A DNA stretch of 64,000 nt from NCBI GenBank assembly GCA_002633005.1, contig NMRA01000281.1, forward strand, positions 408,108 through 472,107, in the 5' to 3' direction. Origin of the DNA: Phoronis australis. Taxonomy: Eukaryota > Phoronida > Phoronidae. The position numbers and the translations under genes were made by a program. Under the pieces are notes generated by a model, which was not told the origin of the DNA, ran no database searches, and saw only the letters and a list, made by a program, of their open reading frames with translations. This document shows positions 35,063-48,154 of the stretch, one piece after another (position 1 is the first letter of the stretch; each line of letters begins with the position of its first letter).

Positions 35063-37200
35063 TCGTAACTTAATCTCTATGAGGCAGCGTTGAAAACGTA
35101 ATAGTTTTTTTCATGTGCGAGAGTTCAACCATCTTAAATCTCGCTATCAGAAAGCTCGCGTTGTTTGTTTGTGATCAAATTCATTGTGGATGGGTGGGCT
35201 CAGATTATTACGTCTTTTGTCTGTATGGCGGCCTTGGAAGGGGTGAACCTTATGAAACCAGGAAGGAAACGTGTAGAGCTTCACAGTTTTGTTGTGTGCT
35301 TTCAACTATCTTTTATCCCGCTAACTGCTAGAAAGTTCGCGCTTATTGTCTTTAGTGTCCAGTAATTGTCAACAAATCTCCGAATGAAACAAGGCATGGA
35401 CACGAGTACCTGCCTGACCTAAATAAAATATCACTATCGACAAGTGCGACTGCAAGGATACAAATCCTGGGTTTTGGAATCAGTATTTGTGTAGTCGACA
35501 CACCGGTGGAAACGTAAAAATACTTATTGATCAAAACTAATATTTAAGTAAGGCAAATACCAAAGTAAAATAAGTTGACTGACCATCATTGGGACGCAGT
35601 GGCTACAATCGGGGAGACCCATGTGTAATTTTAGCCCGCACGGATCCGACCTCCCCCCTCGGGCAGACGTTTTCATGGGTAGTAGCACGGGCTTTCGCGA
35701 GTTTGACACCCCAGCCTTCTTACATCCGCCGATCCGCCAATGGCCAAATAAAAAATGAAATCTTTACATTTGGCCCCCTATACACAATGCAGCGAGGCAC
35801 TGCTATAAAAGCTGTGTAAATGGCTGTTTGAACCATCCAGAGAGATTTGTTTTTGTTAGACGATGCAATTACATTGGCCACTAGCCCACATGCTGTGAGA
35901 TGAATGTCTCACCGAGGCAAATTCCAAGGTTCATTTTGTCGGCACAGACTTACGTAAGGTGTGAACTGAGATTTCAGCTAGCTCTCCGTCCGAGAGCGAT
36001 TTAGCCATTATAACGAGGCTACGTTATTAGTAAACAGCGTAAATGTAATGAAAAATGTTGTTGCGAGGTGATGCAATATTAAATGTACATTGGCATTGGC
36101 TACCGAAGGCCATCGGTTAATTTTACTTCACCTCGCCCGCATGCTGTGAGACATTCAGTACACATCACCACCACTTAAACTTTCCAAGCTAGTTTTATAG
36201 TGATTTTTATGATTGAAATATAAACATGTCTTTTGGCCATAGGCCCAAAGTATAACATGTACAAGACAGAACATTGTCAGGTACCGTCAGAAACAGGATA
36301 TTATATTGGTGGTGATTGAGAGCATGATGGACGAATTTTAGAAATAGGATATCCGGAGTTCTCATGAGGGATTCAAATTTAGATGTCGTGGGAGAAGTGA
36401 CCGTAAAAACGATCAGTTAAGTACTTAACCCGAAGGTACGCACTGCAAACTGTATTCGTCCTCTGCACATCCCGAATTACATAACTCACACAACCTATTT
36501 TCATAGGGAATATTTGTATGGCGATCTCTTTCCACAAGTAACGAATGATTTGAACATCGCAATCGAGTCAGAGACTGGATAAAAACACGTGGTATACTAA
36601 CTATTTCAAGTTAATTCTCAAGACAATATATTGTTTTATACCTCACATTAAAAGGCAGTTTTGCGTTGCCATCCTTGCAAATAACAGTCGTTGACACGTT
36701 GAAAAAACTTACAGTCAGACTTTAAGAATTAAATAAAGTTCTGGTGCGGCGCTTGAACTTGGAATCCTCCGTGCGAATCATGGATCCTATTATTCATTAA
36801 TTGAGGCGACCAGGAGGAATAAGTGAATCGTGAACAAGATCGACAATTATGGTAGTAGAAAAATAGTTGGTTAAATTTTACATTATTTTATTAAAATGTA
36901 ATTTGATTTAGTGCAGTGCAAATTTTTTATCATCGTGAACGTAATTATTTGAGTGAACTTGCGAGTCGTGTATTCCAAGTTGAGGCGTACGCGACCTTGA
37001 GATTAGGCAAGATTCCAAGTTCACGCATGGCATTGACAGCAAGTTCACAATAATTCCGATAGGGGTCAGTTTTTTGCAATATGGCTGACTTGTGACTGTT
37101 TTGATGTGTTATATGAACTCAAGTTGTGAATAACTCTCTTATTTGCTGGTTAAAGGTAAGATTATGATTCAAAATTGGAAACTTGAAGTGCAAGAAAAGA
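35063..37200. other. TSSK 3' flank and intergenic DNA, no gene seen
   Basis: AATAAA signals at about 35421 and 35749 could end the TSSK transcript. GCCCACATGCTGTGAGA (about 35885) and GCCCGCATGCTGTGAGA (about 36137) look like the ends of one small element. No protein-like frame. Confidence 0.5.
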
Positions 37201-37216
37201 ACCTGTGAACGGATAT

Positions 37217-38342
37217 AGTGGTCTCTGGTTCTTAGAACAAGCTACTTGGATAGATCAACCTGCCAGATGACACAGGCGTCCTCAGCTTCCGAGTGATCGT
37301 CCCATCGGCCCAATACAATACATATTATACTACAAGGTATGACACTCGAGACTAGAAATTCCACGGGTGCTTCGATTCAACAGTCCATATTAAACACGTA
37401 ACTCAATAAATTTACACAAAACAGGGGTTCAACAAACCATAGGCAATTGTTCTTATATTTATAGTCCGATTACCTCTCGTCGTCAGTCTCCAAAGGTCGT
37501 CCGCCATCTTGTTTCGCGTGCAGCGCTGCCACGCGGGACTTAGCGTTCCAATTTGGAACGCTCGTCTGCACGTTAGGTACTAACCTCTCGGGAGAAACAC
37601 GCGTGGAAGAACTGAGACTAAAATTAATGCATTTACCGACTNATAGTGGTCTCTGGTTCTTAGAACAAGCTACTTGGATAGATCAACCTGCCAGATGACA
37701 CAGGCGTCCTCAGCTTCCGAGTGATCGTCCCATCGGCCCAATACAATACATATTATACTATAAGGTATGACACTCGAGACTAGAAATTCCACGGGTGCTT
37801 CGATTCAACAGTCCATATTAAACACGTAACTCAATAAATTTACACAAAACAGGGGTTCAACAAACCATAGGCAATTGTTCTTATATTTACGATTCACGGC
37901 ATTCACGCCATTCACGGTGTCCTGATCCAGCGAGTTCACAAGAAATTTGCAGTCAAAGCACAAAAATGTTCCCAAAAACCCAACACATACCTTGCACTTT
38001 GACGGTTCGCAGTTAAGGACGGTACGGAAATTACTGATGAGTTACAGATAGAATTAAAGCGTGAGGTAGGCCTATGTGTGGGCTTTTTGGGAACATTTTG
38101 TGCTTTGACTTCGAATTTCTTGTGAACTCGCTGGAGCAAGACACCCTGAATGGCATTATAAGAAAGAAAATTGCTTATGGTTTGTTGAACCCGTGTTTTG
38201 TGTAAATTTATTGACTTATGTGTTTGATATGGACCGCTGAATCGAAGCACCCATGGAATTTCTAGTCCCGAGTGTCATACCTTGATTGTAGTATTATATG
38301 TAGTGTATTAGGGATGATCAGAAGCTAAGGACGCCTGTGCCA
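37217..38342. mobile_element. Fold-back / long-TIR element with a duplicated arm
   Basis: About 245 bp (from TGGTCTCTGGTTCTTAGAAC) occurs at 37217-37460 and again, almost unchanged, at 37643-37888. The same arm appears inverted and diverged at about 38150-38342 (ending GGACGCCTGTG). Inside, GAGTTCACAAGAAATTTGCA (about 37930) and its complement near 38120 extend the inverted arms to about 340 bp around 38030. One N at 37642 sits exactly at the start of the second direct copy, so part of the duplication could be an assembly join. Confidence 0.75.
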
Positions 38343-38410
38343 GCTGTATGCGTAGGCATAGCCTTAGTACAAAGCTGTATACTAAATATACTGATGTGAG
38401 TAAAAAAGTG

Positions 38411-38982
38411 CTAAGGGGTGTTCCAGTAAAATCTGTATGGGAGGGGGGAAGGCACCTTTTTTTCGCACCCACCACTCATATTTTTCATTTATTTCTTCAG
38501 CCTACCACCCGTAATTTTTTACAAGTTTGAAATGCAACCACCCGTAATTTTTTTTGTTCTTGTGGTTGACTGCACAGGCGCTTGAGTTTATCTGTTCCTC
38601 CATCAACACTAACGTCATTCATTACTAAGAAAACATATGTTTCTTATATATGGTTATTAGCCATCGAGAAATTCGAGCACCTGTGGTTAAATGGTGTTAT
38701 GGGCATGCCGATGAGAAGATCGGAGGGAGTGAAAAAGTCGGAGCTTTTTGCAAGTTGCATTTTTGTTTCAGTTTTTGATTCTGTGCGGATTGTTTATAAA
38801 ATTTACTAAAATTACCCACCATCAAACATTTATGACCCAATGAAACAACAACGACCTGTAAATTTTTATTTTTTTGAAGAACGACCACCAGCCATTTTGA
38901 ATTTAAATCAAACGCAACCACCCATAAATTTTTATTTCAGTTGCCTTCCCCCCCACACAGATTTTGCTGGAACAGCCCTAAG
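38411..38982. mobile_element. MITE with ~42-bp TIRs
   Basis: The left end CTAAGGGGTGTTCCAGTAAA continues through ATCTGTATGGGAGGGGGGAA. The right end, read in reverse, is CTTAGGGCTGTTCCAGCAAA and then ATCTGTGTGGGGGGGAAGGC. Subterminal repeats CAACCACCCGTAATTTTT / CAACCACCCATAAATTTTTA are seen at both sides. About 572 bp, no transposase. Confidence 0.85.
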
Positions 38983-39689
38983 ATAAAATCTGACACAAAA
39001 TTGGTGTCACTAAAAACTAAAGTCTTCCTTGAGTAAACTTAATTATTTAATGGTGTTTGAACAAATGGCGTTCTACCGTTATTCTGCTGCTAAACTTGTG
39101 GAGCGATTGTTAGCGACGGCTTTTGGTGCCATGAAATATTGCGTCACCTATTGGCCAGTTTCTTGTTTGCCAATTCTTTAATCAACTGTTTTTCTTCCAC
39201 GAAGTTGCGTAGATATCATTACAAATTATCGAAACTGGTTTCATTTATTTACAAGTTTCTAGAATTTTGATACCGAAAAACCGAATTTCAGAAGAAATTT
39301 TGTTGCTGCCAAGCTATCATCTCCCGAAAGATGTTGCAAAAATTTAGGAAATGACGCGCACGCGTGTCACGAGTGTATTGTTTTCAAAACGACGTCATTA
39401 CTTTTCTTTGTTAGAAAAAGCAGAGGATTACTCAAGAAATTGACGTTTGTTGCATTGTTTTTCACTTAAACGGCTGTAATGGGCAAAGTGAGTGTCAGTT
39501 GACTCAGATTTTGCATGCACCCCGTCCAGTCTTTAGCTCTATATGCTGATGCTGGTTTCAGGGCGAGGTGACGAGCAGAACTACCCTGGCTGTATGCAAT
39601 TTCGGGGTCTACAGAAGAAAAACACAGTGGTACCTAGCTGTATTTTGACGATAGTCTTCATACAGCTAGCTGGCTGGCTAGCATAGGCA

Positions 39690-40250
39690 ATACTATGACA
39701 GTGACACCGACAGTGATCTGAGTGACCAGCGCCTCTAGCTGGCCTGTAGATACGGAAGTCTTTTGGCGAATTATGCCTCACACTGATTAAAAAAATCAAA
39801 GTCATGTTGTTATATGTACCTTTTGCGCATGGAGGCCGTCGATGTCCTTTAATTCCTTACAACTCGAACAAATACTCCCGTTATCAAACTTTTTCTTCTA
39901 GCAGTACTTCATTCAGTTCCCAAAATCGGAAACTGGCCATTTTTAACACTGCGCACGGTAGGTGGTATGACATCATATCCCCTGGTGTGCACAGTGTAAA
40001 AATGGCCAGTAACTGAATGAAGAAAAAGCTTCATAACAGGAGTATTTGTTCGAGTTGTAAGGAACTAAAGACATCAACAACCTCCTAAGGTCTCCCTCTA
40101 TGCGCAAAAGTACTTATAACAACATGACTTTGATTTTTTAGTAAGTGTGAGACATAATTCACCAAAAAGCTTCCGGCGTATGAAGCTCCTATAGGAGCTA
40201 CATTGTCTCTACTGACCAGCTTAGAGACAGTGGTCACTGTCTACACCACC
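39690..40250. mobile_element. Long inverted-repeat (hairpin) element, copy A
   Basis: Arms of roughly 270 bp, about 39690-39960 and 39985-40250. Matching words include CAAAGTCATGTTGTTATA, TTACAACTCGAACAAATACT, TTTTGCGCAT and ACTGGCCATTTTTA, each found inverted on the other side in the right order. The loop is short. No protein. Confidence 0.88.
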
Positions 40251-40655
40251 TATAGCTGGCTCACAGGAGAAGATTTGAAGCTGCTATAGGCGCATCATAT
40301 GCCGGAAGCTTTTCGGTGAATCATGCTTAATACTGATTAAAAAATGATTGTCTTTGTAGCATATTTTGCGCATAGAGGGACACCTTAGGGGGCCCTCGAT
40401 GTCTTTTATTCCTTCCAAAAAAAAACTGAACGAAAGACTACTCGAAGAAAAAGTTTGATAACAGGTATATTTGTTGGAAGGAATTAAAAACATCTATGGC
40501 CTCCTGATGTGTCCCTCTTTGCACAAAAGGTACTTACAATAACGTGACTTTGAGTTGCCGAAAAGCTTCGGGCGTATGAAGTGCCTGTAGGAGCTTCACC
40601 TCCTCTACTGAGCTAGCTACAGAAGGTGGTCACTGTCTATATATAATACATCGCC
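40220..40655. mobile_element. Long inverted-repeat (hairpin) element, copy B
   Basis: Same family as copy A and directly next to it. GGTGGTCACTGTCTA ends, GGAAGCTTTTCGG, TTTTGCGCATAGAGGGACA and TTTGATAACAGGTATATTTG are shared with copy A and found inverted across its own centre near 40435. Confidence 0.85.
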
Positions 40656-41519
40656 CTGTGACTGTGATGCCAAAGGCATACAGGGGCGATAATTCACCTT
40701 CTTAAAAAGTTACTCATTTCAAATTACAGCGAATAAAATGGAATGAAACATGAAGTTGTAATTACCACATACCTTAACTCTGGAGACATCTGAACATACC
40801 TATGAAAACCTGTTGTAGTTCGCTCGAGCTTCCCTCACTAGGTGCCATGTTGAGGAAGTTATATGAAATTACACCTGTTAACCAACAAAAAGTCCTAGGG
40901 ACACAAATTTTAAAAATTCCACCTTATCTCTTCTCATGCTTCTTTTTGCAAGTGTCACACGTCAGGTCACACGCTTCGCTCAGTCTTGCTCTTGTCTTTG
41001 CCTGCTCAGGGGATCTCAGTTGAAATACTTTGTGGTTATCCCGCATGATGAAAAAGTTAACGGTGGCCAAAAAAGTGCAGTTGGAATTCTTCGCCAAAGT
41101 CTTCTCAATTCCCATAGAACCAGAAAGAATGCTTGAAGAAAGTAAGCGGTTATTTAAGTGACCAGTAATTTTAAGTGTAAAATGTATTTTTGACGAGGCA
41201 AAAGCCTCTTATTCGGTGAGTGGATTCGCCTACCGACCGTTAAAAATACACGGAATGAAATTAGTACAGAAAATGATGGAGAGTACGTAAGTCCTATACA
41301 GCCAGCCGAGAGGCTACGTGTTGCCTACCGGCTGCTTTTCTTATTTGCTAGCCAGCTTCTGGCTACTGCTGCAATGTGCGTGTGCTGTAATTCGTAACGG
41401 TGTAACGTCGCAAGTCGTTACAGTGTTATGCTGTAAGTGTAATGACGAGCATTGTTATGAATTATCAAAGTGACAATTCATCTGACAAGCCGGCCAAATA
41501 ACTCATCTTCAGTGAGGTC

Positions 41520-42045
41520 TTTGCATGATCAATGAATAAATGTCACGTAGCAAAGATCTGATTATTTAGCTGACAAGATGCAAATATGACTTTTACCAAT
41601 AAGTGCGTTGAAACTTTGTCGGGTGAGTATCAAAACCCTGACTGGTTTGCCAACAAGGTTTGTCCCTATGACATTGACTAATGAGGCCATATTTGTCGGG
41701 TAAATAGTAAAAATCTGATTATTTGTCCGACAAGCTTGTGACTTCAACATTACCCGATACTGAATGTTTGTCAGGTGAATTAGCAAATACCTGACTATTT
41801 GACTGATAAAGATATGTGGCGCTGTGTTAGGCAATGAAACCTTTGAAAAGTTTTTCGGGTCATTAGCAAACATTTTGCCGACAACCCGTGATGTCACAAA
41901 AATCCACCAATGAGATCGTTGAATAATTTGTGTGGTAAATAGCAAATATTTGGTTACTTTACCAACCTGTTGATAAAATATCAAAAACCAGCTTATTTGG
42001 CAGACTTGTTGGGTAAATAGTGTCCACCATATATGTTGATAGAGG
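41520..42045. repeat. Degenerate ~77-bp minisatellite, about 7 units
   Basis: TTTGTCGGGTAAATAGCAAA followed by T.TGATTATTTG.CGACAAG recurs at about 41544, 41621, 41698, 41773, 41857, 41933 and 42011 (spacing 75-84 bp). One reading frame on the minus strand stays open across it (172 codons), but this is explained by the repeat. Confidence 0.85.
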
Positions 42046-43740
42046 TGCCTCAGTGCTGTACTAGTAATTGCTATCAACACCTTTTCATCTTAAAATCTGT
42101 ACTTCTGTCGATATAAATTCTGTAGTATTTCAGAAAATACCATGGATTAAAGTAAATTTAAATTAAATATTGTGCACTTTAATTTCAAAGGTCATGGGTG
42201 ACCATGGCGGCCTGCTTGCTCAGCGGTTGATTGTTGTAAGAGGAACAAATGCTCAAAATTTGGTACATTTAACTGGCACATGCGTAGTTTCGATCAATGT
42301 AATTTGTCAAACTTTTACCATTTCCAAGGACTGGCAGGGTTAAAAAATTCCTGTCTGACTTAAAAGAATTCTGGTAAAATACCAGTAAACGGAAACACTG
42401 AGTTCAGTTGTTTGTAAGTAAATAAACCTATCTAAAATCAATTGCCACCTTACTGAGGGGCAGAGGACAGTATCGATGCTTGAATTCAAGACACAAATTT
42501 GTTGGTATCAGTAGTAGCCTAGTTGCTTTTCTTTTCGTTTATTCTTTGGTGACCGAAGTGAAATTAAAGCCCCTTCTTAACTGTGTCTGCTATTCATTGA
42601 ATGGTAGAACAAGTGAGTGTCCATATCTATTTGTGGAACTAGGCCCCCTGGATTTGTTTTCGTAAACTATTGTTCCTTTTAGCGGAATTCCATCACATGA
42701 TGGTTGAGCGGAAGCCGTATTCATTGCCAGAGTATTACAAGTCACTTTGCTGTTAACACAAGCCATCATGATGGAGTCGATGGGACAACGTTACTTTGTC
42801 TGATTACTTGTGTCTTGTATTGTATAGAGAATGCAGGGGAGCGGGATTTATCTTTGTGTTGTTATGTTTTGCTTTTCTCATATTATCAGTGCTTTTTTCA
42901 CCAAATGCAATTTTATTGGAGTTTGGTTGTGATACCAAAAGTTGATATGACAGTGTTAAGGCTATGTTTGGGCTTATCAACAAGTGTGCAATAAGGCAAA
43001 TGTCAACAAAACTATAGAATTTTTTCGTGATAGTCTTATATAACCTGCTGTATTTTGAGAACCAGTCTGATGCCCGTTATTCAGTGGAGAAAACTGGTTC
43101 TCAAAGTTCGGGCACTTTATATCGGACCGTTACCGAATTTTTTATAGTGCTTTATGGAAATGTGGAACATTTTGAAGAACAGTGCATAAAGCAAAGTGTT
43201 TTAAAGTTTTATATGAATGTGTTCTGCCTTTTCTGAGATGTGATGTTGCGAAGTTGATCAAACTTATGTTTTTCTAAGGTTTCACACTTAATCATTACAT
43301 TGCTCCAAATCTCTTCGTCATCCTGCTGACATTATGTCTGAATTCCAGCACTTGCCAAAGGGTTTGTTTTGAATTCCAGCCCTGAGTTCAACCTGTTTTG
43401 ACAAGGATTAGGTCAAATGTTTGGGTAATGAACTACTACTAACTTCATTTGCACTTCAGTGATTGACTCTGGCCGCCTGGGAAAATTCATGGAGATCTCA
43501 AACTTCATTAATTTCTCTCAGATTAAAAAACTAAAATTCATGCATGACAGTGTTGTATGTTTGTAATTATAATGTACATTCTCTCAAACCTGATCATCAA
43601 ATTTGTCCATCCTCCAAAGAGCAACATTAGAGTAGATCACTCTTTGTGTTTATGACCTTTCCATGACCTGAGTGTTTATGTAACTGCAGTTGTCTTTGTT
43701 TCATCAATCTCAAATAAAGCCTAAATAAAGCCTTTCCCAC
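42046..43740. other. Intergenic, no supported gene; palindromic element at 43047-43115
   Basis: TATTTTGAGAACCAGT ... ACTGGTTCTCAAAGTTCGGG at 43047-43115 is copy 2 of the short palindromic element also at 18084 and 59321. The rest holds open frames up to about 95 codons with no domain resemblance. Confidence 0.5.
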
Positions 43741-43742
43741 TA

Positions 43743-44178
43743 AAGTGCCGTTTTACGCTACAAAAGTTGACACGGATCAGCTGACACGGGAACGAGTTGT
43801 TCCAGCGCAAGTATGTGTGTAAACGGGACTGAACTGGAGCTAATTGACATCGCGGTGACAACTTTCGCCACCCGTTTGTGAGGTAAAGCAATTTGTGCTA
43901 GAACATCTTGCTCCGTGTCAATTATGTGTCTAAACGCGAAACTGGGGCAAGGCGGAAAGGATCATATCTACTACGCTTGTGTAATGACCTAAATACAGGT
44001 TCTCTGTCTATTCAACTCCCGTCATTTGTAAACCTGCACATGTTTGAGCCACTCTCCAGCCTACAATTTCCGTCTTGCCACAGTTAGTGAGTTGTTTGTG
44101 TAAACTGACGCTTGACACCGATTTGCTACGTGTCAGTTGCGTTGGGCCAAAAGTTGATGTCTAAACGGGACTTAAGGT
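43743..44178. mobile_element. MITE, AAGTGCCGTTTT...AAACGGGACTT ends
   Basis: AAAGTGCCGTTTTACGCTAC at the left and CAACTTTTGGCC-type words inverted at the right (GTTGATGTCTAAACGGGACTT) bound about 435 bp. Repeated internal GTGTAAACGGGACT / GTGTCTAAACGCG and GTGTAAACTGACG words are typical of a self-similar non-autonomous element. Its ends resemble those of the 48155 family. Confidence 0.65.
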
Positions 44179-45321
44179 TGAGTGCTTTGGAGTATTACCA
44201 GTCATTGGGATTTCTTCAGTTTTGGTCTTGGTTTCTTGGACCGAAGTGAACAGCTCAAGTTTACTTCACAGTAAACAGGTGGATTTAGCATTGAAGTGAA
44301 GCATGGATGCATTACTACAGTTGCAATGGTCAACTTTGATGTCCGTTGAATTTATCAGCAGCGATCTGAAGTGTTTTTTTTGAGTCGCTGTTTTTGGTGT
44401 TGTTGTCTGTAGATATAGAGTTATCCTTCCATGGTAATTTATTGAAAGTAAAAGATCCAAATCCATTTTTGTGTTAGTAAATCTCAGTTGGGATCTGCAT
44501 ACATTTTTGCACAGTATATCTGCGAATTTATTTGTGCACCAATGACGCGATGCCTGTCAGGAGTAATGACTGGGTGCTACTGGGAGCATGGGCATTGGGG
44601 TAAGGTTTCCTCAAAATGAACAAAAAATACAGTACCAAAATTGACATTTTCTTTTTTCAAAAACCCACTGCATTGTTTAAAATGTGCAAAATTTCATTGT
44701 GTGTTTGACAATGATAGTTGTACAATGTAAACTTTGCATTTTAAAATTTTGATGAAACAAATTTCGCTGTTTCGCCTTATTTGTTCTTACTTAGAGACAC
44801 TTCACCCTAATTGAGTTGTTAGCTGCAGTATCACTTTCTGTGAACTCAGGCTCCAGTTTCTTCTTATCTTTAAAATGCATGTTGTCTTCAGATAGAATTT
44901 CTCGTTTTTTTCGTTATCAGCTCCACTAAAACGTATAGATTGTAAGATTCTGTAGTTCCGTTTTATTTTTTTTTCATTTTCCAACCACTTTCGAAGGGAA
45001 TTTTTGTTTTTCATTTTGATTTTTTTGATAGACTTTGCTTTCCCCTCTTTTATCACAAGAAAACTTTATGATTTCTTTTCTGTTGTGTAATGTGAAAAAT
45101 CTATTAACCAGTCTGAGGTTATCTAATGATTGCTTGCTGAGTCAAATTTGTTGGCTTTCAGCATTAATATTCAAACGGAGACAGAGAACAATCAATTTTA
45201 TTTACTCTTGTTCAGTTCAGTTGGTTTTGAACTTTGGATGACGGACAACTAGGCAAGAATTTCTGGTAGTGAGCCCCAGAGTGAATATTTGCAAAATGGC
45301 ACAATTATACCTTTTTGCTAG
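44179..45321. other. Intergenic, no gene seen
   Basis: AT-rich DNA with poly-T runs near 44960-45030. An 84-codon lysine-rich frame on the minus strand is a by-product of these runs. Confidence 0.5.
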
Positions 45322-45564
45322 GTACGGTGAAATCTCACCAGTGTAGGAGACACTATGGTGGACAAGTTAAATTTTCTTTTCTTATTTTTTGTAAAGTATT
45401 TGTAGCACCAAATTAATGTTCTTAAATGTCCGAGTCCATACCTACCATCAAACAATATTTTGCAAAACTGGTCATTAAGCGCAATGTTAAAAGCCCTAGA
45501 AAAATGAAAGATCGCCAGCTTTGGCAGTTATTTTTGTCTGAAATTGATGAGATTTTACTGTACA
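45322..45564. mobile_element. MITE (GGTAAAATCTCACC family)
   Basis: GTACGGTGAAATCTCACC at the left and GATGAGATTTTACTGTAC at the right; 243 bp. The interior ACCTACCATCAAACAATATTTTG matches other copies. Confidence 0.8.
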
Positions 45565-48154
45565 CAAATAAAAGAGCTGGCGGGCGTACTTTCAGAGTGG
45601 AGAGCCTATAAATGTTTCAATGATTATAACGACATGGGATGTGTAGTCAAGAAGAGTTTATGATGCCAGTGATATTGTGTGTAAGCCAAAATCTGCCAAA
45701 ATTTGAATCAGTCCTGTTGTGCAAGATTTTTGTTTGTTAAAAACTCAATGACACACTGAAATGTTTCTGTGGAATTCTCGGTATCCATTGAATACACAAA
45801 AACGCCACTTGATCATCACTTTTTTTGCTTTGCAACCTCATTCCACCAGGTGGCTCAGTGAGCAACAACATGGAAAACTTTTTTTAAATTCATCAAATTT
45901 TGAATTTCTTTGGAAGATTATTTGCGATTGGACCACTTAGGATTCAGTATTCTTTAATAATACATTCGATATTTGTGGTACAAATACAGTTGGCATTTCT
46001 GCTCTTTTCCCTTCGTAATGTCCGCCTCAAATGGTAGTTAAGCGGTTGCATCACTTTTTGTGTTTGAAATGTTTGCCGTTTGTTCCAACAACATTAGCAT
46101 CATTTTCCTCGTAATTGTTTGATTATCGTTGAGTTTTGTGTTGATCTGCCGTGATTTACTATTATGTCGGCTAGTATTTGCATCTAATTCAAATCCAGAT
46201 ACAGACGAGGCAAAAATCAATACCCTGCAAAATCATTTGCTTGCACTTTCATTAGCTGAGAACGTTGTCGACGTCAAGGATATGATGTGGACGGCAATTG
46301 TATGCAGTGGACGTCGTTTCAATTTATAACTTGATGCTATCATTCATTTGTTTTGTCGGTGGTGGAATGAAAACTTTCCTTTTTTAAATGTTAATGAGCT
46401 GCATCCGATATCTGGTGAGTTATGTGACGTTGTTCTCATCTTTTTCACATATTTAAATTATCCAACTATCTACGGTATGATATAATTTCATGCTGGGGAT
46501 GCAAGAAATCTTCCTCAGCCCTGTTCTGTCATTTGGTGCCACCTTGAAAAATGCTTTATATTTTAGCTGGCCACTGTCTACATAAGGCCAAGGTCTAAAT
46601 ATCAGTTTTGTCTTTCACAATTTTAGTTCCCTTTACTTTCAATCAAAGAAAGCTTCACATACGTTTCTGTAACCTTTTTTAAACTTAAGAATTTTTTGCT
46701 AGTGAAAATTATTAAGATATAATCAAAACAGTTGTATTGTAACAGCTAAATTAAGTTATAAAAATGCTTGGTATTTTCTTTTTTACCAGCGTTTTAAAAA
46801 CAGAACTTGCGGCAATTCTTCTAAGTTTCAAAGGTCCATAAATAATGCATAAGAAGAAATTAAATGATAAATCATGGCACATGGCTGTTCTTTGAGGCAT
46901 AGGTGACTGACAAAATTTTGGGAAATCTGTTGGCTGGTTGCAAACAAATGAGCAAAACCCCGAAATAGGTATGCCATAAACATGAATGGAGATAAATACA
47001 ATTTATGTTGAGCATCGTTCGGCTTTAAGTTTTGCAAATAATTTTCAATAGAGGTACCTTTTTTCTGTAGTAAATGTTAAAAGTTGTAACTGAAGAAACC
47101 ATGTCTTTCATGTTAATTACGATCTAGCTGTAATTTTATTGTCGAAACAAAAAATGTGGCTGACTTATGTGGCTTTTAAACGGGTGGGTGGAGGTTATTG
47201 GCAGTTCACTGTCGGGACTTAGACTCCCTGTGGCATTCATGGAAAGAATACTACTGTTTATATGGAATTGCATGTTTATTACCCAAAGTATCCTGAGATT
47301 GTATACATTACTGCCTAGATTATATCCCTGTAGTCACAGGTTCCATTGGTGTTATGTGGCAACTGCACAGTGTCGTGAAGACATGAACTGAGTGGGAATA
47401 CTACAGTGTGAATCTTGATGGATGAGTCTACTGTTGATGGAAAGGTTAAAAATAACACTTCTGAGAGAATGAAATTATTCAATGAACCGTCATTTTCATC
47501 AAAGATGAAGTCAAATACATACACTGAAGAAAAAATATAAGTGCCATATTTGTGAAAACTAACTGGTTTTTAGACCCTTAAATTCTCCAATTGCTATCAA
47601 AAATGAAAAATAATCTTAAGTAAGTTATGCGCATTAAGTCTATATCCTAATATACCCATTGCCAACATAACATCGAAACCATCAGTGAGTCGAGAGTACG
47701 TTTCAAAGTATATTGGGGGTAATGTTCATCAGAATTCAAACGATGCAATGTACTCATTGTTGTGACTTGAGTTGCCAGCACTTAGGTGGCAACAGTTAAG
47801 TATTGGAGAAGTGTGGTAATGTTTTGGTTAAGAATTCAACATAAATAGCAGCCTGATCAGTGGCAAAATGCCCTGCTAAGAAAAGAATGCAATTATTGTG
47901 GGTAGATTTTTCAAATTTATGTTGCAATGAAATTTCCATGCTGTTAAAACAAATGTCTGACATCTGGCAATACTAGGTTGTTTAACTGTGCCGTTTTTTG
48001 ACATTGGTCAGCGCTCAGGTTCAAGGTAATTAACAATTGAATATGCCAATGGTGCAGTTTGCTTGGTGTCTTGGCCAGCACCTAGACGAAAGGCACCCAG
48101 GGACATTCCTGCTGAGATACTACTTACGGTATCCTGATATCGGGGCGAGCAACA
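45565..48154. other. Intergenic, no supported gene
   Basis: Several 60-75 codon frames without splice context or domain resemblance. The frame at 46198-46329 (DTDEAKINTLQNHLLALSLA) has protein-like composition but no convincing donor or start. Confidence 0.45.

Noticed and set aside
41562-42080. 172-codon open frame on the minus strand
   Set aside because: It coincides with the 77-bp degenerate minisatellite and has no domain resemblance or splice context.
44802-45056. Lysine-rich 84-codon frame
   Set aside because: It is the reverse of poly-T/poly-A-rich DNA, low complexity.
46129-46329. Frame with DTDEAKINTLQNHLLALSLA
   Set aside because: Protein-like composition, but no start, donor or neighbour exon, and no family recognised.
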